Assembly (NCBI GenBank): GCA_963970005.1
Contig: CAXAMN010015302.1
Coordinates: 69,780 to 133,779 of the forward strand
Reading direction: 5' to 3'
DNA: 64,000 nt
Origin: Durusdinium trenchii
Lineage: Eukaryota; Sar; Dinophyceae; Suessiales; Symbiodiniaceae
The notes beneath the pieces were generated by a model. That model did not search any database, was not told the origin of the DNA, and saw nothing but the letters and a program-made list of their open reading frames with translations. The position numbers and the translations under genes are program-made. Positions 39,100 through 51,659 of this stretch are shown here, one piece after another; within the stretch, counting starts at the first letter, position 1; every line of letters starts with the position of its first letter.

Positions 39100-41981
39100 T
39101 CGGTATGAGTATGCTCATGTGCCACCAAGCCGCCCATTTCATCTTTGGGGCTTTGACATCCGATGCCTTCCTTGCTAACAGCTCGTCTTCAGAGAATCGG
39201 AGTCCAAAGAACCAGAGCTGTGGCTCTGATCTGTCCATCAATGTTTGGAGTTGTTGCTACTTCCTCTCTCACTCCTTCCCTCTCCTCTCTACTCACTCTC
39301 CCTCTCTCCTCTCTCTTGGAGGCCTGATTCTGTCATCCAGGGGCACAACTTGCGCGACATCCTCTTGAATTGCTCAGTCTGCAACCTATGAATATTGCGT
39401 ACAACACAATGTGTCCAGGCTACAAAATCTGCCAGGAATTTTTAAGTGAGAACGGGTCGCTGCTCCTCGGACTCATCATACCAGCTTGGCTTGCCCTGGA
39501 AATGAAAACGGGTCGATCCAGTTTAGGAAGACAAAGACGCTGAGTCTGAATGCCTAATCACTCTTCAATTAAGCTGTCATCTTTGCACGCGCTATGTGTA
39601 TGGGCTTTGACTACAGTGCCTCCTTTGGTAGCCACACGGGCTAATGCCCTTCGCCAATGAATAGGTTTGGCTGTGCTGCTCTTTAATTTCTGCCACCACA
39701 GGGAAGCTGACTGTGTTGAATCTGGCTCAGATTAGAACGTTCAGATTCACGTTTGACAAATCCTTGGCTAATCTTGAATCTGGTGCTTCTCCTGGTTTGC
39801 AACCCACCCGGTGTTGATTCCTCCTCACATTGCTGCAACATCTTGCCTCCTGTGCCATGAAAGGCCTTGAATCTTCGTTTAAATGCGTGGTAAAGGTATT
39901 CCACTTATATAAACATGGGTGCTTGAGGGTGAACATGTTTTTCCCAACTGGATTTGTGCACGGTGGCAAGCCTTTGCTTGAGTGCTCCTGGGATTTGTTT
40001 GCGAGGCGTCCCTTGAAAAAATTGCGCAAAATCTTTGACCCACGAGCCACACCTGCAGAGATCGGTCAAGCAAGGGATGCCAATCACTCTCAAATGGTAC
40101 AGATGCCGGGGTGATTCTTCTGACTTTTGCATTGGGATTTGGATAATAAAAAAAAGAGGTTGCGTCTATATTTGTATGAGTCTGGGTCCTGGTCACAGCC
40201 AGAGTGCACAGAAGATCACATCATGTGCACACGCCCTGATGGACACAATGTATATATAATGTTTAAGGTTCAAACTGGTCCAATCAAGGTAGGCTGGCTG
40301 TAATCAAGTTCGAGAGTCTGGCTAAATCGCGAGGTTGGAGTACGTGGGGCACATGCATCCGAACTTTGGTCCTGTTTGCGTTACCGCACGAGTGAAACAT
40401 GGGGACCTAAAGCTTTCGTTGCTGGTAGTGCACATTGTAGCAACTTGCAGGACGTGAACATCTTCACCTCAACCTTCAGAAGAGATTTTCTCACCATGGA
40501 CCATGGGTGTGTACCCACCAAAGAACACCAAAAAACGTCCCGTATTGAAGCTCCACTAGCGGCATGGCATGGAAGTTCATTCGGTTGGAGTATATACCGC
40601 TGTGGGTCGGACCTGATCGCAGGTCAGTATATGCCCCAACAGGGACACTAGGGCGCTTCAATGAACATTGGAAGTCTCTGGACTTGTCCACCTTCTTGTA
40701 TTGCTTAGACCGTCTCACTCATGGCTTTAAGACTGACCAAGTCGGTATGGTTCTGCGGCCATCCCAGGCGACGCTGGAGAAGGTCTGTTGGGCCGTCCAC
40801 ATGTTTTTTCTGGCACACAGGGCAGGCACTCCTCGTCCTTTGGCGAACGCAGCTGGGCTGATGACAGAGCATACAAACTGGAACTGCTGGGCGCTGTAGC
40901 AAACATTGCTGAGTTTGCGAGCATCTCGTCGCGCTGAAGACTGAAAAGTGGTCCACTGCCGCAGACTAAAATGCGGTCAAGGACACCTGACCTGAGCCAC
41001 GTATCCCTGGATCCTACGTTTTGATTGCATATCCGACTGGTGTTTCTTTTCAGTGAACGGTGTCACCATGAGTCAAAACCATGTGTGTATCAGTGTGGAC
41101 TTAGGAGTTGTTCACCTATTTCATTCTCAGGATCCTACACTACACTGTGCGTGTCTGTGCATGTGTGCCGTTGATCTTGGTCCAACCTTTGTCCATACAT
41201 TCTCCAAATCCTTCAGTTTTGCAGTCCCAACCTTGATGCCCTTGTAGCCAGGCGGTGCTGAGTCCTGCACATCTCACCGCTCAAGCCAGGTTCCTTCTTT
41301 TTTGCCCGCTCCAACTTAATTAAGTAGCGCCTAGCTTAATGAAGTAGGCGACTACTTAATTAAGAGAGTAAGCTACTAGCTATATAGGACGTAGGATAGC
41401 TCACGCTTCTTCAAGGAAGCTCCCCGCTCATACTAATGACTTGGTTTCTAGATGTGTTAGGGAAACATAAGCAAGAAGAAACTTTGAACCTGCTCACCCC
41501 TGCACGCAATAGAAGGTATTTCTGCAGTATCTTCCTAGCAACCAATAGGCCCAGAACATCCCTAAGAAGAAAAATACGTGCAGCTTACAAATAGAGTGAG
41601 CCAGGTACGAATATGAAGAATTGGGCAGTGGTACGCCGATAAGCTGGGAGGTCAGAACTTCTTCCAAAGTATCCAGAATAAAGGAAATGTGCAAACTCTC
41701 ACAGGCAGCTTCTTGAAAAACCACCAAAAACAATGGAAATGAAACCTCAAGTGGGGAAAGGAAGAGGGAGGGAGGGCAAGTTGGTCAAGCGAGGGGAAGC
41801 AAAACAGCGAAGCCTGCACAATTGCGCAAGCCCAGGCGAGTTCCTACAAAGAAGCAGGAGCAAGAGAGCTCAAAGCGGAATTATACAGCAATATGAAGTC
41901 ACCAACAGCAGCATGCAGGCAAAGAAAAACAGGACCCTGGCACATATTCACCGTGACAAGCTCGAAGCACTCTTCTACAAC
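39100..41981 (-). CDS. Scattered exon-like blocks of an unidentified host gene
   Basis: Four blocks with coding character and plausible minus-strand boundaries: VVEECFELVT (about 41980-41951, AAG|G acceptor, GTGAAT donor); CGSWVKDFAQFFQ (about 40070-40025, CTGCAG|G acceptor); GKPSWYDESEEQRPVLT (about 39499-39449, TTTCCAG|G acceptor); and FSEDELLARKASDVKAPKMK (within about 39200-39105). They share the strand and splice style of Prp3. I cannot prove they belong together and recognise no family. The rest of 39000-42300 is unassigned. Confidence 0.35.
41360..41468 (+). repeat. Hairpin repeat, copy C (one arm deleted)
   Basis: TAGGACGTAGGATAGCT, then arm CGCTTCTTCAAGGAAGCTCC (41404-41423), then directly CATACTAATGACTTGGTTTCTAGAT..GGGAAAC. 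The second arm and loop seen in copies A and B are missing. Confidence 0.65.
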
Positions 41982-42333
41982 CTTCTCAGCATACACTGGA
42001 CTCACAAAGCACAATTTTTCAACGCAGTTGAACATGTTAGGTAACGAGCAACTAACTGCACTCCTGTTTTCGGACTCAAGCGCTGCGGACATGTGAGTAG
42101 TTTTCAACTAGCAAACAGCTCTCTCCATACATGCTAGTGACATCGAATAAAGCTGACACCCCGCCTGAAATTGAAAAGGCGAAGTTCTGAGCTTTTCTAT
42201 CTATGGTACACTTCGTCACCATCTGCAAGGTGACCACGGAACAAGCTCGAAGTGTAGATTTCCATGAAACGCGTTCAATCATTCTGTAGTTCAAATGAAT
42301 TCGTTCGTTGTGTCCAGTTGTCGTGACATGCAT

Positions 42334-43567
42334 TCACACATACTCCTTCTCCGGTTCAGCACTCACATCGCCTTTCCTAAGTTCTCGGGCGTAAGTCACA
42401 CGCCTGCGCACATTCTCGTTCTGCATCACTTCGAGATTCCCTTCTTGCTCTGGTTCAGGAATTTCAAATCTTTTGCTTTCACTAGGTTTGGGCTCTTCAC
42501 TGGATGAAGCTCTTGTTGCCACATTCAAAGCCTGGTTCATATCACTCCTCTCTTCTTCTGCTTCTTCTTCACTTGTCGTAGTACCATGGTGAACTGTCAT
42601 CCAAAGATCTGGATCACTTGCTTCACTCAAGCTGCACCATCTGTAACGGCTGGAACTCCACTGTAACCATCAGATGCACTACCGCTCCCACTTGAACGTC
42701 GTAATGTTTCCAACTTTCCAAGCGCTAAATCATTCAGAAGCTGCCGAATGGCCTTCCGAGACTCCTGCTTCTCGTAGCGAACTGCCATGCTTACCAATGC
42801 TATCACCATGCATCTCTTCTCTTGTAAATCAAACTGCACTGCATAATCTTCGTGCCTCTTTCGAAGCTCATTTTCGATCCACTTCAAGCCAAGTCTCAAA
42901 TCCTGCTCAATCGAGTTCTCTGCAATTGGTCCTGGCTCGTCGTCCTCTTGTGCGGGATTCGGTTCCCCGCCTGTGTTCATTCTCCAGCTTCTCAAGAAAA
43001 AAATCACCGATGAAACGAATGCCACACAAATGCCACGAAGAATAAAGAGATGACTCCATTCAATTCTCTTTCAACTTGATTGCAACCTTGAAGTCCTAAA
43101 CCGATGGTCATCAACGCACCAAGATTGTACCGGTTGAATCTCTGTGCAAATGCTTTTTGTACTGTTTGGATCATCAGTGTGCTATTGCAATGCTCGAAAA
43201 ATTCGTTGGCTCCGATTCTTGTTTCGATCTCAAAACCTTCAGTCAGCATGACTGTTTGCATGAAAAACAAAAGGAAATGTCGTCGGCTTACACTGAGCTT
43301 TTTCGCATTGAGATCTGCTACATTGAGTTTCGTCGAGATGGGTTTGATGTCAACAGAACCATTCTGTATGAGTCTTTGTGTCCATAGCAATCTCACCTGA
43401 AAATGCTTAAGCCGTCCTACTCCACTACGTTGCAACCATTGCCTTGCCGAAGATGAATCAGCTCGAATGCAAATCCTGGCAACGTCTTTCATCAAGAACT
43501 CCCAATCTGTTTCACCAAAAGTGTTTCGCTCAATCCTCCTGTCAACGCCAACAGCTCGGCTTCGCAA
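42334..43567 (-). pseudogene. Element 4 RNase H end and transmembrane tail
   Basis: ICIRADSSSARQWLQRSG gives the third RNase H acidic residue, and ISTKLNVADLNAKKLS the usual end. The frame then carries MTIGLGLQGC and GVISLFFVAFV. A shift near 43020 adds SSVIFFLRSW, together a membrane span. Downstream (43025-42627, then 42630-42334) are a helical domain with Arg/Leu/Glu and an acidic Ser/Pro tail ending at 42334. It is the third copia copy in the window with a post-RNase-H membrane segment. Confidence 0.65.
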
Positions 43568-45453
43568 GACGAAAGTGCTATGCTCTTTTGGGTCCTAGAG
43601 TGACTGCGCACTACAACGCTGTTCAAACAAAGTATACCTGATGAGGTGCTCTTGCGGGAATGTGCGCTGCCAGCCCAATCTGAATCTGTGAACGGTTCAA
43701 ACAAATGTGTTCTATCGTTGTTCTCTTGTTCACCTTCTCCTGAAACATTGTTCAGTTTCCATGTCATCGAACTGCCTGAGGCTTCATAGCCCATGAGAAA
43801 AGTGAGATTCCTTGTTCCCTTCAAATACAAAATCAGATGAATCAAACAATGCTCTGCGTTCACCGTTGGGGCCGAAAGCCAAGATGCCAAAGACTTGATC
43901 GCAAACTGGCAATCAATACGCTCTTGAGCAATGTACATCAATGTTCCTAAACCACTGCGAAAGGACTTTCTTCGCTCTGGGTCGACGTCCTCGAGGCTCT
44001 CGCTGCAATCTACTTGTCCCAGTAGCTGATGGTCAGGTGTCGCTTTGGGTCGTTTGTGCTCTACGTTGTATAGCTTGATCAATGCATCAAAGTACTTTTC
44101 ATTGGGCTTTACAAAAATTCCTTCAGGAGTAAACTTGTACTTCTTCTTCAAATATCCGATCTCTTCTCCAGCTCCTACACTGCCCAAAGGAACCGGACCC
44201 TCAACCTGAAGTTTGTACTTTGCTCTCAATGCTTGCAAAAGCCACTCTCCATCTCGGGGATCTTTCACAGCAACTAAAATATCATCTACATGCACGTTGA
44301 TTGCTGCTTGTTTTGTTGTATGTCGAAACACCGAGGGCATCGCTAAGCTAGATTCGAATCCAAGCTCACTCAACACCTGCGAAAACGAAGAAAACCATCT
44401 CTTAGCTCCATTCCGCTGTCCGGGTAATACTTTCTTCAGTTTCCAATCTGTGTCATCTGAAACTTGCAAAACCGATTTGATCCAAGGCCTCAGTTCTACG
44501 ATGCATTCCTCACCTGGTCCACTGTCAAATCGGCATCGCTGATATCTAGGCTGAGGAGTTTCCAATGAAAGTTCAAATGCAAGACAAAGAATAGCCTCAC
44601 TGCTGAAGTCGCGGTGGTTGGTGAAAATGTCTCCTGATCAGAATGCGCTCCAGCTCTGAACTCCCTTGCAACTATCCTGCAACGTCTTCTCCAAGCTCTT
44701 TGCCTGTGTCTCCAATCATAAACCTCTTTCAAATAAATGAACTTCGTCTCCTGGAAATTCACTTCTCCTACCTTCGTCTCTTTTACTACTCCAAGGTTCT
44801 TCAACTTTGAAACTTCGTCAATCATGGCCTGGTCGTCCAACTTCTGTAACTCTTCTGGGGAAATGTCAGGAGTCAGGCGGTCGTTCACCCTCAAAATCAA
44901 TCTCATCCTGCAACAATTCAGGGTCAAAATCAAAATATTCTTCTGTCAACTGTTGTTCAACCTCTACGTCCCAAACCTCATCATCATGTGGTTTCATCTC
45001 AACCTGGCCAGCAAAATACGGTGCATACAAGCGTTCATGTGTCCCACTCGAAGGACTTGAAGCCAAACCTTCACCTCGGGGCGCTTTGCTCCGAGGAGAT
45101 TCGTCGCCAGCCAATTCACCTGAAGATCGTTCTGCACTAGTGTTCACATCCATGTCGATCTCATCAATCAAAGAACTAGACTTGTTCATCTCTGCCATCA
45201 CTTCTGGATTCAACAAAGGAGGGGTAAGAGGAGCACGTTCACCAGGGGATGTCGGTGCATATCCTGACGATGCAGCATCCCTCACATCTTCTTCATCTCT
45301 GTCTAGAGCCATTTCTCCTTCCCGTGGTTCACGATGTCCAACATGCTCAAAAATAGCGGGAAGAGGCGTACCTAGCCCACCAGGTGTCTTTGGACCCTTC
45401 TGTTTCAACCATGGGCTTGACTGCAAAGCTAAAACGACCAAGGCGTACCACAT
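43492..45453 (-). pseudogene. Element 4 linker and reverse transcriptase
   Basis: An acidic Pro/Ser linker (45453-44866) leads to RT in two frames: YDWRHRQRAWRRRCRIVAREF and LLSLDISDADLTV (44933-44496), then VLPGQRNGAKRWFSSF and INVHVDDILVAVKD (intact VDD), and QERIDCQFAIKSLASWL (44565 onward). RNase H begins in the same frame with EPFTDSDWAGSAHSRKST and SSCEAELLAL. The joint near 44520 is a frameshift. Confidence 0.78.
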
Positions 45454-46094
45454 CTTCTCACTGACCTCGATGCAAACTGTCCGGATGGTGTCAAAATGAT
45501 ATTCATATCAGCTGCGTCTTTATCTACCCAGACTCCTCCTGTCCAAGTGCTCACTCCTTTCTGTTTTGAAGGTTTCTTCAAACCGAAGCAAAATTCACCG
45601 AATGGCATCAACCTTCCTTCGTACTTCTTCCCAAAACCAATTTCGTAGGGCGTCGCTTTCAGTGCTCGATGTTCATGAAATCTGTTCAAAAGAAAGCAAC
45701 TGTGGATCAAGGCCCAAGCACGAAGCACGCGTGTATCTTCCAACGTAATGCCAAAGGCATCCTCAACCTGCAAAACAAGTGCCGTTGCTTGATGCTTCAT
45801 GGTCTGGATCTGTCTTACCACTCTGGCCGTCCTTCCTTTGTGGTCGGGCTTTCCCAATCTCTTCGAGGATGGATAGCCCATGTTCCTCCGCGCTTCAATG
45901 ACCATGTCCAAAAGGCTCAAAGTCGCTGGTTCTGAATCCATGACAAAAATGACCTCTTTCAAATATCCAAGTTCCAAGGAAAATCGCACTGCTGCTTCTG
46001 CTGCCTGCCTGTACGCTCCCTTCGTTGTCGTCGGGAACACATTGCTGTACCTGGTCTTTGTATCTAACATACACAACGCAAAGCCTGCTGGCAC
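45429..46094 (-). pseudogene. Element 4 integrase, C-terminal two thirds
   Basis: ALCMLDTKTRYSNVFPTTTKG, then VIFVMDSEPATLSLLDMV (second catalytic Asp and the DxEP pattern also seen in element 3), then VLRAWALIHSCFLLNRFHEH and MPFGEFCFGLKK, as in element 3. The first catalytic Asp region is cut off. I could not place the Glu with confidence. Confidence 0.7.
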
Positions 46095-46149
46095 GAGTGT
46101 CTTGCATGGATTGGACAGCTTGACAGCCCATAGCCTTCAGTCCTGCAGA

Positions 46150-49100
46150 CTTGACTACGGTGTTGGGCGCAGACGCGTCCTTTTGCTTTGTCACACCCTC
46201 TGACTCCAACTGCTCAATCCAATGCTGCTCCAACTCCTGGTAGAATTGCCTGGCCTTCTCAATGTCGGCAGAGACATTCAACAACGGGGTTGGCTCTGAG
46301 CCTGTATTCTCCAGCAAGCCTTGTCGGTCAGCATCCAATCGCCATTTGCCCTTCTCCATTCTGTCTTTGGACTCTTGCTTGAAGTTTTCCAGATCTTCTT
46401 GGTCGTTGATCCCTGAGATCACCCGGCGCTTCTCAGACTGGTCGATCTGAACTCCAGCAAACCTGGTTACAAGCACTTCACCTCTTCGGGCGATGGTGAG
46501 TGCACCGGGCTTGTTGCACTGCTGCTGAAAGCCCACCTTGGCAGCCTCAAAGGAGTCATAATCGCCAAGGGTCATCTCAATCTTCACAAATCTCGACATG
46601 GTCTTGCTCCGTAGAAGCCAGCTCACGTTCATTCTGCTCCTGCACATTACCAGCTCCAGCGCTAAAAGTCCTCTTGGTTCCCTTTGCTTGCTATCGGCGC
46701 TCTTCCTTCTGCTTGCAATACCACTTGACTTTCTCTGCCGGGGTCATCTTCTTCAGATTGGCCCGCAAGGCTTCACCCTTCTCTCGTCGATCCTTTGCTT
46801 CTGCACTCTCCTGAGCATTGGCCTTAGGTTTCTGACAAATTCTCACCAACCACTTGTCAGCTCCAAGCAATTGCGACGCAGGCAGTTCCTGCCGTTTGGC
46901 ATGCTCTCCTTGAGCAAGGTTGGCTCCAAACATTTTGAGGCAAACCAAGCCTTGCTCCGCAGGAGGCCCAGCTGATGCCTCTCTTGTTTGGTCTGCGCAT
47001 CCTTCGGCGGCATGCTTGCTTCTTGAAGTGGAGCACGCTTTGCAAATCACTACTAGGCCCAAATGTCTACTAGCAAATTTTTTTCCACCAGCACAATCCC
47101 GTAAGTGAATGATCCAAGACAACACTCCATAAACGCAAAAAGTTTGCAAATGTCTTCTCGCTGGCACGGCAACACAAAGCTCAGCAACTTGCAAATGTTT
47201 GGTACTTTGTTCTTGCTCTGTGCTATGGTCTACAGGAATTGAGCTCTCTAATTCTAGCAGGCCTCAATGCCCTCTCTGACGATAGTGCAATCTTCCGAAA
47301 AATTGCATCTGAAAACTAAATTGACGCTCTCATTAACGCAAAGACTTCTCCAGGCAGGCTCCGGCATCCTTGCTTGGCATCCTCCGCCTTGCTGATGACT
47401 TGCGTTTCTTTCCCGCTGCTGCATGTCGGCAAATCCTTTCAGTCGCAAGCATCAACCCTTCTGCAACGCTCTGCAAATGTTAAGGGCAATACATCGGCAG
47501 CAGGCATGACATGTTCCAGTGGGGATTGGAAATTTTTATGGTATACCAAAGCTCACTCAACCAGGTCACGCGTGTCGAAATCAAATCCTCTCTGTGAGCA
47601 ACGCAAAAGCTCTGGCGCGAATGACCAGGAATGCTTCTGGGTAAAGATGCACAGGCTTGTTGTTTTGCAACGCAAATGCCTGCAGCTGGGGAAAATTGCC
47701 GGGTTTTCCATCAGGCTGCCAGAAATGCCATCGCACTCTGGAGCACCCAGATTTTGGTACTGTTCAATCCCTTTGCGCACACAGGCTTCCTGCCAAGGAT
47801 AGCCACAATAGAGGTTTCTGCTGCATCAACCCGCAAAGCCCATGCTTGCAGGACGCATCAATTTGAGCAACGCGACGGCCATGCTCTGGATTTGCTGCTA
47901 GCAAAGCACTGGTGAAACCAACTGAACCAGCTTCCCTGACGCGTTGACAAATGGTGTTGACATGTCCTAAAGCAAGCGCGGGAAGACGGCGGCCTTGCCA
48001 CGTACACCCTTCACCTTCAATTCCTGCCTGCCTCATTCGCCTGCAACGTTGCCATCTGTTCGGCTGGGCTGCAAAAAGACCTGAATGGCAAAAACATCCC
48101 TCTAACCAAGATGCTTCTTTTCCTACAGTCCACGCATAGTCCGCCACAGCCACAGCAGGAACCAAAAATGCCAGTCGCTAGCCAAAGCAGCCCCAACACT
48201 CTCAACCAGTTTGGTACTGGCGTCTGAAAAATGTCTGGGACCATCTGGATCACAGAGAAGGATAAACGCGCAGCCACTGTCCACAAACAGTTTGCAAGCT
48301 CTCCCATCTCCAACTCAAAAGTCTTGCAGAGAATTGATGCACAGCTGCTCTCTCCTCTCATGGGAGCATAGAGCTTTTCTAAAACAAGCGATTGGGTGGA
48401 AGGTTCTCAACTCAATTGGGTCGCAACTTCTTCCAATCCGCTAAAGATGATGTGCAATAAGCCTGGCGTTGAAAGTCCTCGCTGCTTCGAGCGCGTGCTT
48501 GCCTGGAGAAATTTGCGCAAAACTCCCCTAAATTTCCTTCTAAGTGACAGGGTATGGAGATAGACGACGTTCAGTGCCCTGATCAGAAAGGAAAGAATAG
48601 GCCTGGTGCCTCCACCAAGTAAGGCAATCCGAGCCATACTCAAGACACGCTGCGCGCACTGCGCGCACCAAAGGCCGGGCGTTGTGAGGCATTGACGCTT
48701 CGCCCCTTTCCAGGGTCAACGCAGGGAGAATGCTGGAAAGCATTGAACACTTCCACTGGCTGGAACAGCAAGGCTTGTGTCAACACTTCCTCAAGCGCGC
48801 AAAAGAAATTGCACTTCGCTTGCGGGCTTGCATCGCTGGACAGGTATCTGGTAACCATATGTCTCACTGCCAAAGAAAACATCTCCTGCTCAACATCGAA
48901 CATAAGTCCAGCTTGATAAGGATGTGCCTCATGGTCCCATAATCTGACACTGGGGGAAATTCTGCTGATGGATTGGCTGAGTCATCCATGACCCTACAGC
49001 ACAATGAAAGTACTTCGTTACAATGGTATGCATTGGGAAGGAGAAATGACAACCGGATTTCCTGCCTTGCACTTCGCTTTGACAAGGATCGCCCCAATTT

Positions 49101-51156
49101 ACCCCTCTGTTGTAATAATCTTGACGGCTTTCATTTTTGGGCTTTGAAGTCTGCTTAGGCACCAAGGGCGCGTCTCCAGGCTTCAATCGCAGCCGCGCGC
49201 AATAATTGCACGGTGTCACAATTCACAAATCACACAAAGACTGAGCAGGTGCTTTTGATTTAAAAACCAGATTTGTGGCAACGCAGCTTGTGGGAAACAC
49301 GGACTCCTCAGGAGCAACCTGCCCCAACTTCCTGACACAAGCTTTCCCTGCCACATGGGATGCCAAATTGCCAGGAAATTTTGGATTGGCTGCAGTTGTT
49401 GTCCTTTGAAAGTGTCCTTTGCTACATGCAGCAGGTGGCTCAAAGAAATAAGCTTCGGAAAACTCCACGCTACAAATGTATCAGCATCGGGCTTTTCTGC
49501 TGCGCTACCTGCCAAAGATGCCTTTGATTTCTTCACCTTTCGGTTGGCTTCTCCAAAAGTGGCCCAGGCATCCCTTTGCCTCTGAGCCTCGTTGCCACCA
49601 AGCAGCCGCACGTTGGTTGCCCACACAGCGCCGTCCACTTCTGACACCACAGGAACACAAAGGAAGAAGGCGCATGGGAATACCTTTCTGTCTTCCCTAT
49701 AGGCCTTTCCAAACCCTTTGCCATCCGAATGCGTTTCCAAGAACACCGGCTCCATTTTGAACACTGAAAAAAGAACGCTGCAAGAATAAGCGACAAGAAC
49801 AAATTGCATAAGCAGAGGGCCACCCACCCCAAAAGCCCTTTCGTTGAGCCTTGTCAAGAACAAATCATATTCCTAACTTTCACTGGGTTCCAACACTGCA
49901 ATTGGAAATTCTCTGCTCAACACCACTGAAGCCTCTATTTGCAGTGAGACTATGAAGGGGTTAAACACCGCTGGACAGCTGGACCTTACCTTCTTCTCAC
50001 TCTCGCCATCCAGTCGCGGCTCCCAAGAGGAAATCTGTCACCTCTTGGCGACACTCTTGCGCCATCTTCTGGTTCAGGTTCCATGGACAGCTGCTTGGCG
50101 GCTGGTAGGCCACCATGGGTTTCCTCACCACTTACGCCTTGCTATCTTCAGGTTCTCGTCCAACTGCCAGCCGCTCGTACTCACCGACCAGCTTCTCGCA
50201 CTTCACGAAGCCCTCTAGAGGATCTTGCCTTTCTCAAACTGAGGGAAGGCAGCCAGCGCTTGGTTCTCTTTGTCTTGTCTTTGGCTGGAACTGTCCGTCC
50301 CAGGCCTTGAAGCGTGGTTGTTCATGACACTCCAGATGATCCAAAGTGGTCCGCTCTTCACAAAGCTCACCAGGTAGGAGTAAAGCTTCCGGGCTCTCTT
50401 CATATCTCTTGCTCCAAATCCTTCTCCACATACCCCAGGTCATTGGTGTAGCTCTCCTCGATGAAAGACATGTAGCCATGTAGCTCTTAAAGAGGGAAGA
50501 CCACTCAGCCCATGATGCCTGCTCCTCATCCATTGACGTGGGGCTCTAGACATCTGGCTTCAGCAACATGTTGGGGTCAGCTCCTCCTGGTCCATCGCTC
50601 TTCCCACCAAGCTTGGCAAGAGCTGCACTGCAAACCTGCGCAAACCCGTGGAGCTCTTGCACCACTTGAACTCCAAAACCACCACGGAAGATCTCCTCGA
50701 CGTAACCTCAGGCAAGGATTGCAAAGCTCTGCTTCTCCAACTTGTTCTCCTCAAAGCCTATGGCTCTCGTGAGATTGGGCTCAGGCACTGGCCCTCTGGA
50801 GCTCCAGGAAATCTAAAGAAATCCCCTTCTCAGCTCCGCTACTATCTAAAGGGCTCGCACTCTTTTGAGCCTTCAATGCGGCCTGCAGTTGAAAGTCTTC
50901 TCAACATGTTTACACATGGAGGCACATGTGGTGATTCACTTTGATCTCAAAGTGTCACACTTTAACACAGATAAACTGCAGTGAACTGAAGTAGCCTCAG
51001 CAACTGTTTCACATGTTTCTTGCAAGTGGCATTGAAGAAACCTTAAGCACTTAAGCAATGCTTGTGCACTAATGCCCCGGCATTTGCATGATTGGTCCTC
51101 CCAGTCGATGCTCCACTTCCCAGACGTTCCTTTCCCTTTCTTCGACTTCCCTTTGC
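46150..51156 (-). CDS. Spliced gene of unknown function (probably a damaged copy)
   Basis: Exons on the minus strand: about 51156-51064 (TCTTGTCAG|G acceptor; GKGKSKKGKGTSGKWSIDW), 49763-49509 (TTTTTTCAG acceptor, GGCAG|GTAGCG donor; KVFPCAFFLCVPVV and GAVWATNVRLLGGN), 47049-about 46690 (LPASQLLGADKWLVRI, KKMTPAEKVKWY) and about 46660-46150 (TLGDYDSFEAAKVGF, KPGALTIARRGEVLVTRF). The 49509/47049 joint keeps phase (GCA G + TG ATT), which supports a real 2.46-kb intron. A one-base shift near 46605 breaks the last exon. I do not recognise a domain. The 3' end abuts copia element 4. Confidence 0.5.
49990..50930 (-). pseudogene. gag: Copia gag fragment inside an intron of the unknown gene
   Basis: Scattered over three frames: GGADPNMLLKPDV near 50590-50550, MDEEQASWAEWSSLFKSYM at 50533-50477, YSYLVSFVKSGPLWIIWSV near 50390-50335, and a Gln/Lys-rich PKTRQR-type stretch. 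This order (start with a DP..LLKP motif, W..W....K.Y helix, LV..VKSGPL) is that of dinoflagellate copia capsids. It is heavily decayed, with no LTR or knuckle. Confidence 0.5.
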
Positions 51157-51659
51157 CTGACAAGACAAGTAAGATTTAGCCATGTCACAGCACTAGAGCA
51201 CGGACAACGTTAACAAAATATGTGCTGTGTACCCAACATCTCTGCGAGAATGAGCTCTGATGAGTGCTGCAAAAATTCCAAAGGTACAAGTGAAATGGTT
51301 CTGTGGGCCGAACTTGAAGACTGCAACCCTGATAATGCTAATTTTGTGTCCTGAATTGAAGTTCATGGCAAGTTTAGTGCTTATGCACTTGACTTTAAAT
51401 CACGCAACAAAGGATAGGAACATGTGATGGAAGTGAGCATGCGGACAAAAAGGGTGGAACGAACATGGCATGAAAATGTCAGGAATGTGTAGAGTGTAGG
51501 GTGACAATCTGGACATCAGAAGCGCAATGTTGAAGTGAGAGAAGAAGATGAAGGTTAGCCTCCTTGGAAAAACATGCTTGGAAACATGGCAATTATGTAT
51601 ATAGTCGTTTCCAAATCTTGACAACAAGAGTTTCGCGCCCTTTTCTTCCATCTAAAGTC

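Larger units (their letters stand above)
42334..46130 (-). mobile_element. Ty1/copia pol fragment, element 4 (no LTRs found)
   Basis: A minus-strand fragment that starts inside the integrase core and runs through RT, RNase H and a membrane-span tail. Neither gag, protease nor LTR is attached, so it is 5'-truncated and has lost its ends. The 5' break, near 46130, abuts the unknown spliced gene. Frameshifts occur at the IN/linker, linker/RT, RT/RT, RNase H and tail joints. A copia gag fragment at 49990-50930 on the same strand could once have belonged to it. Confidence 0.78.
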
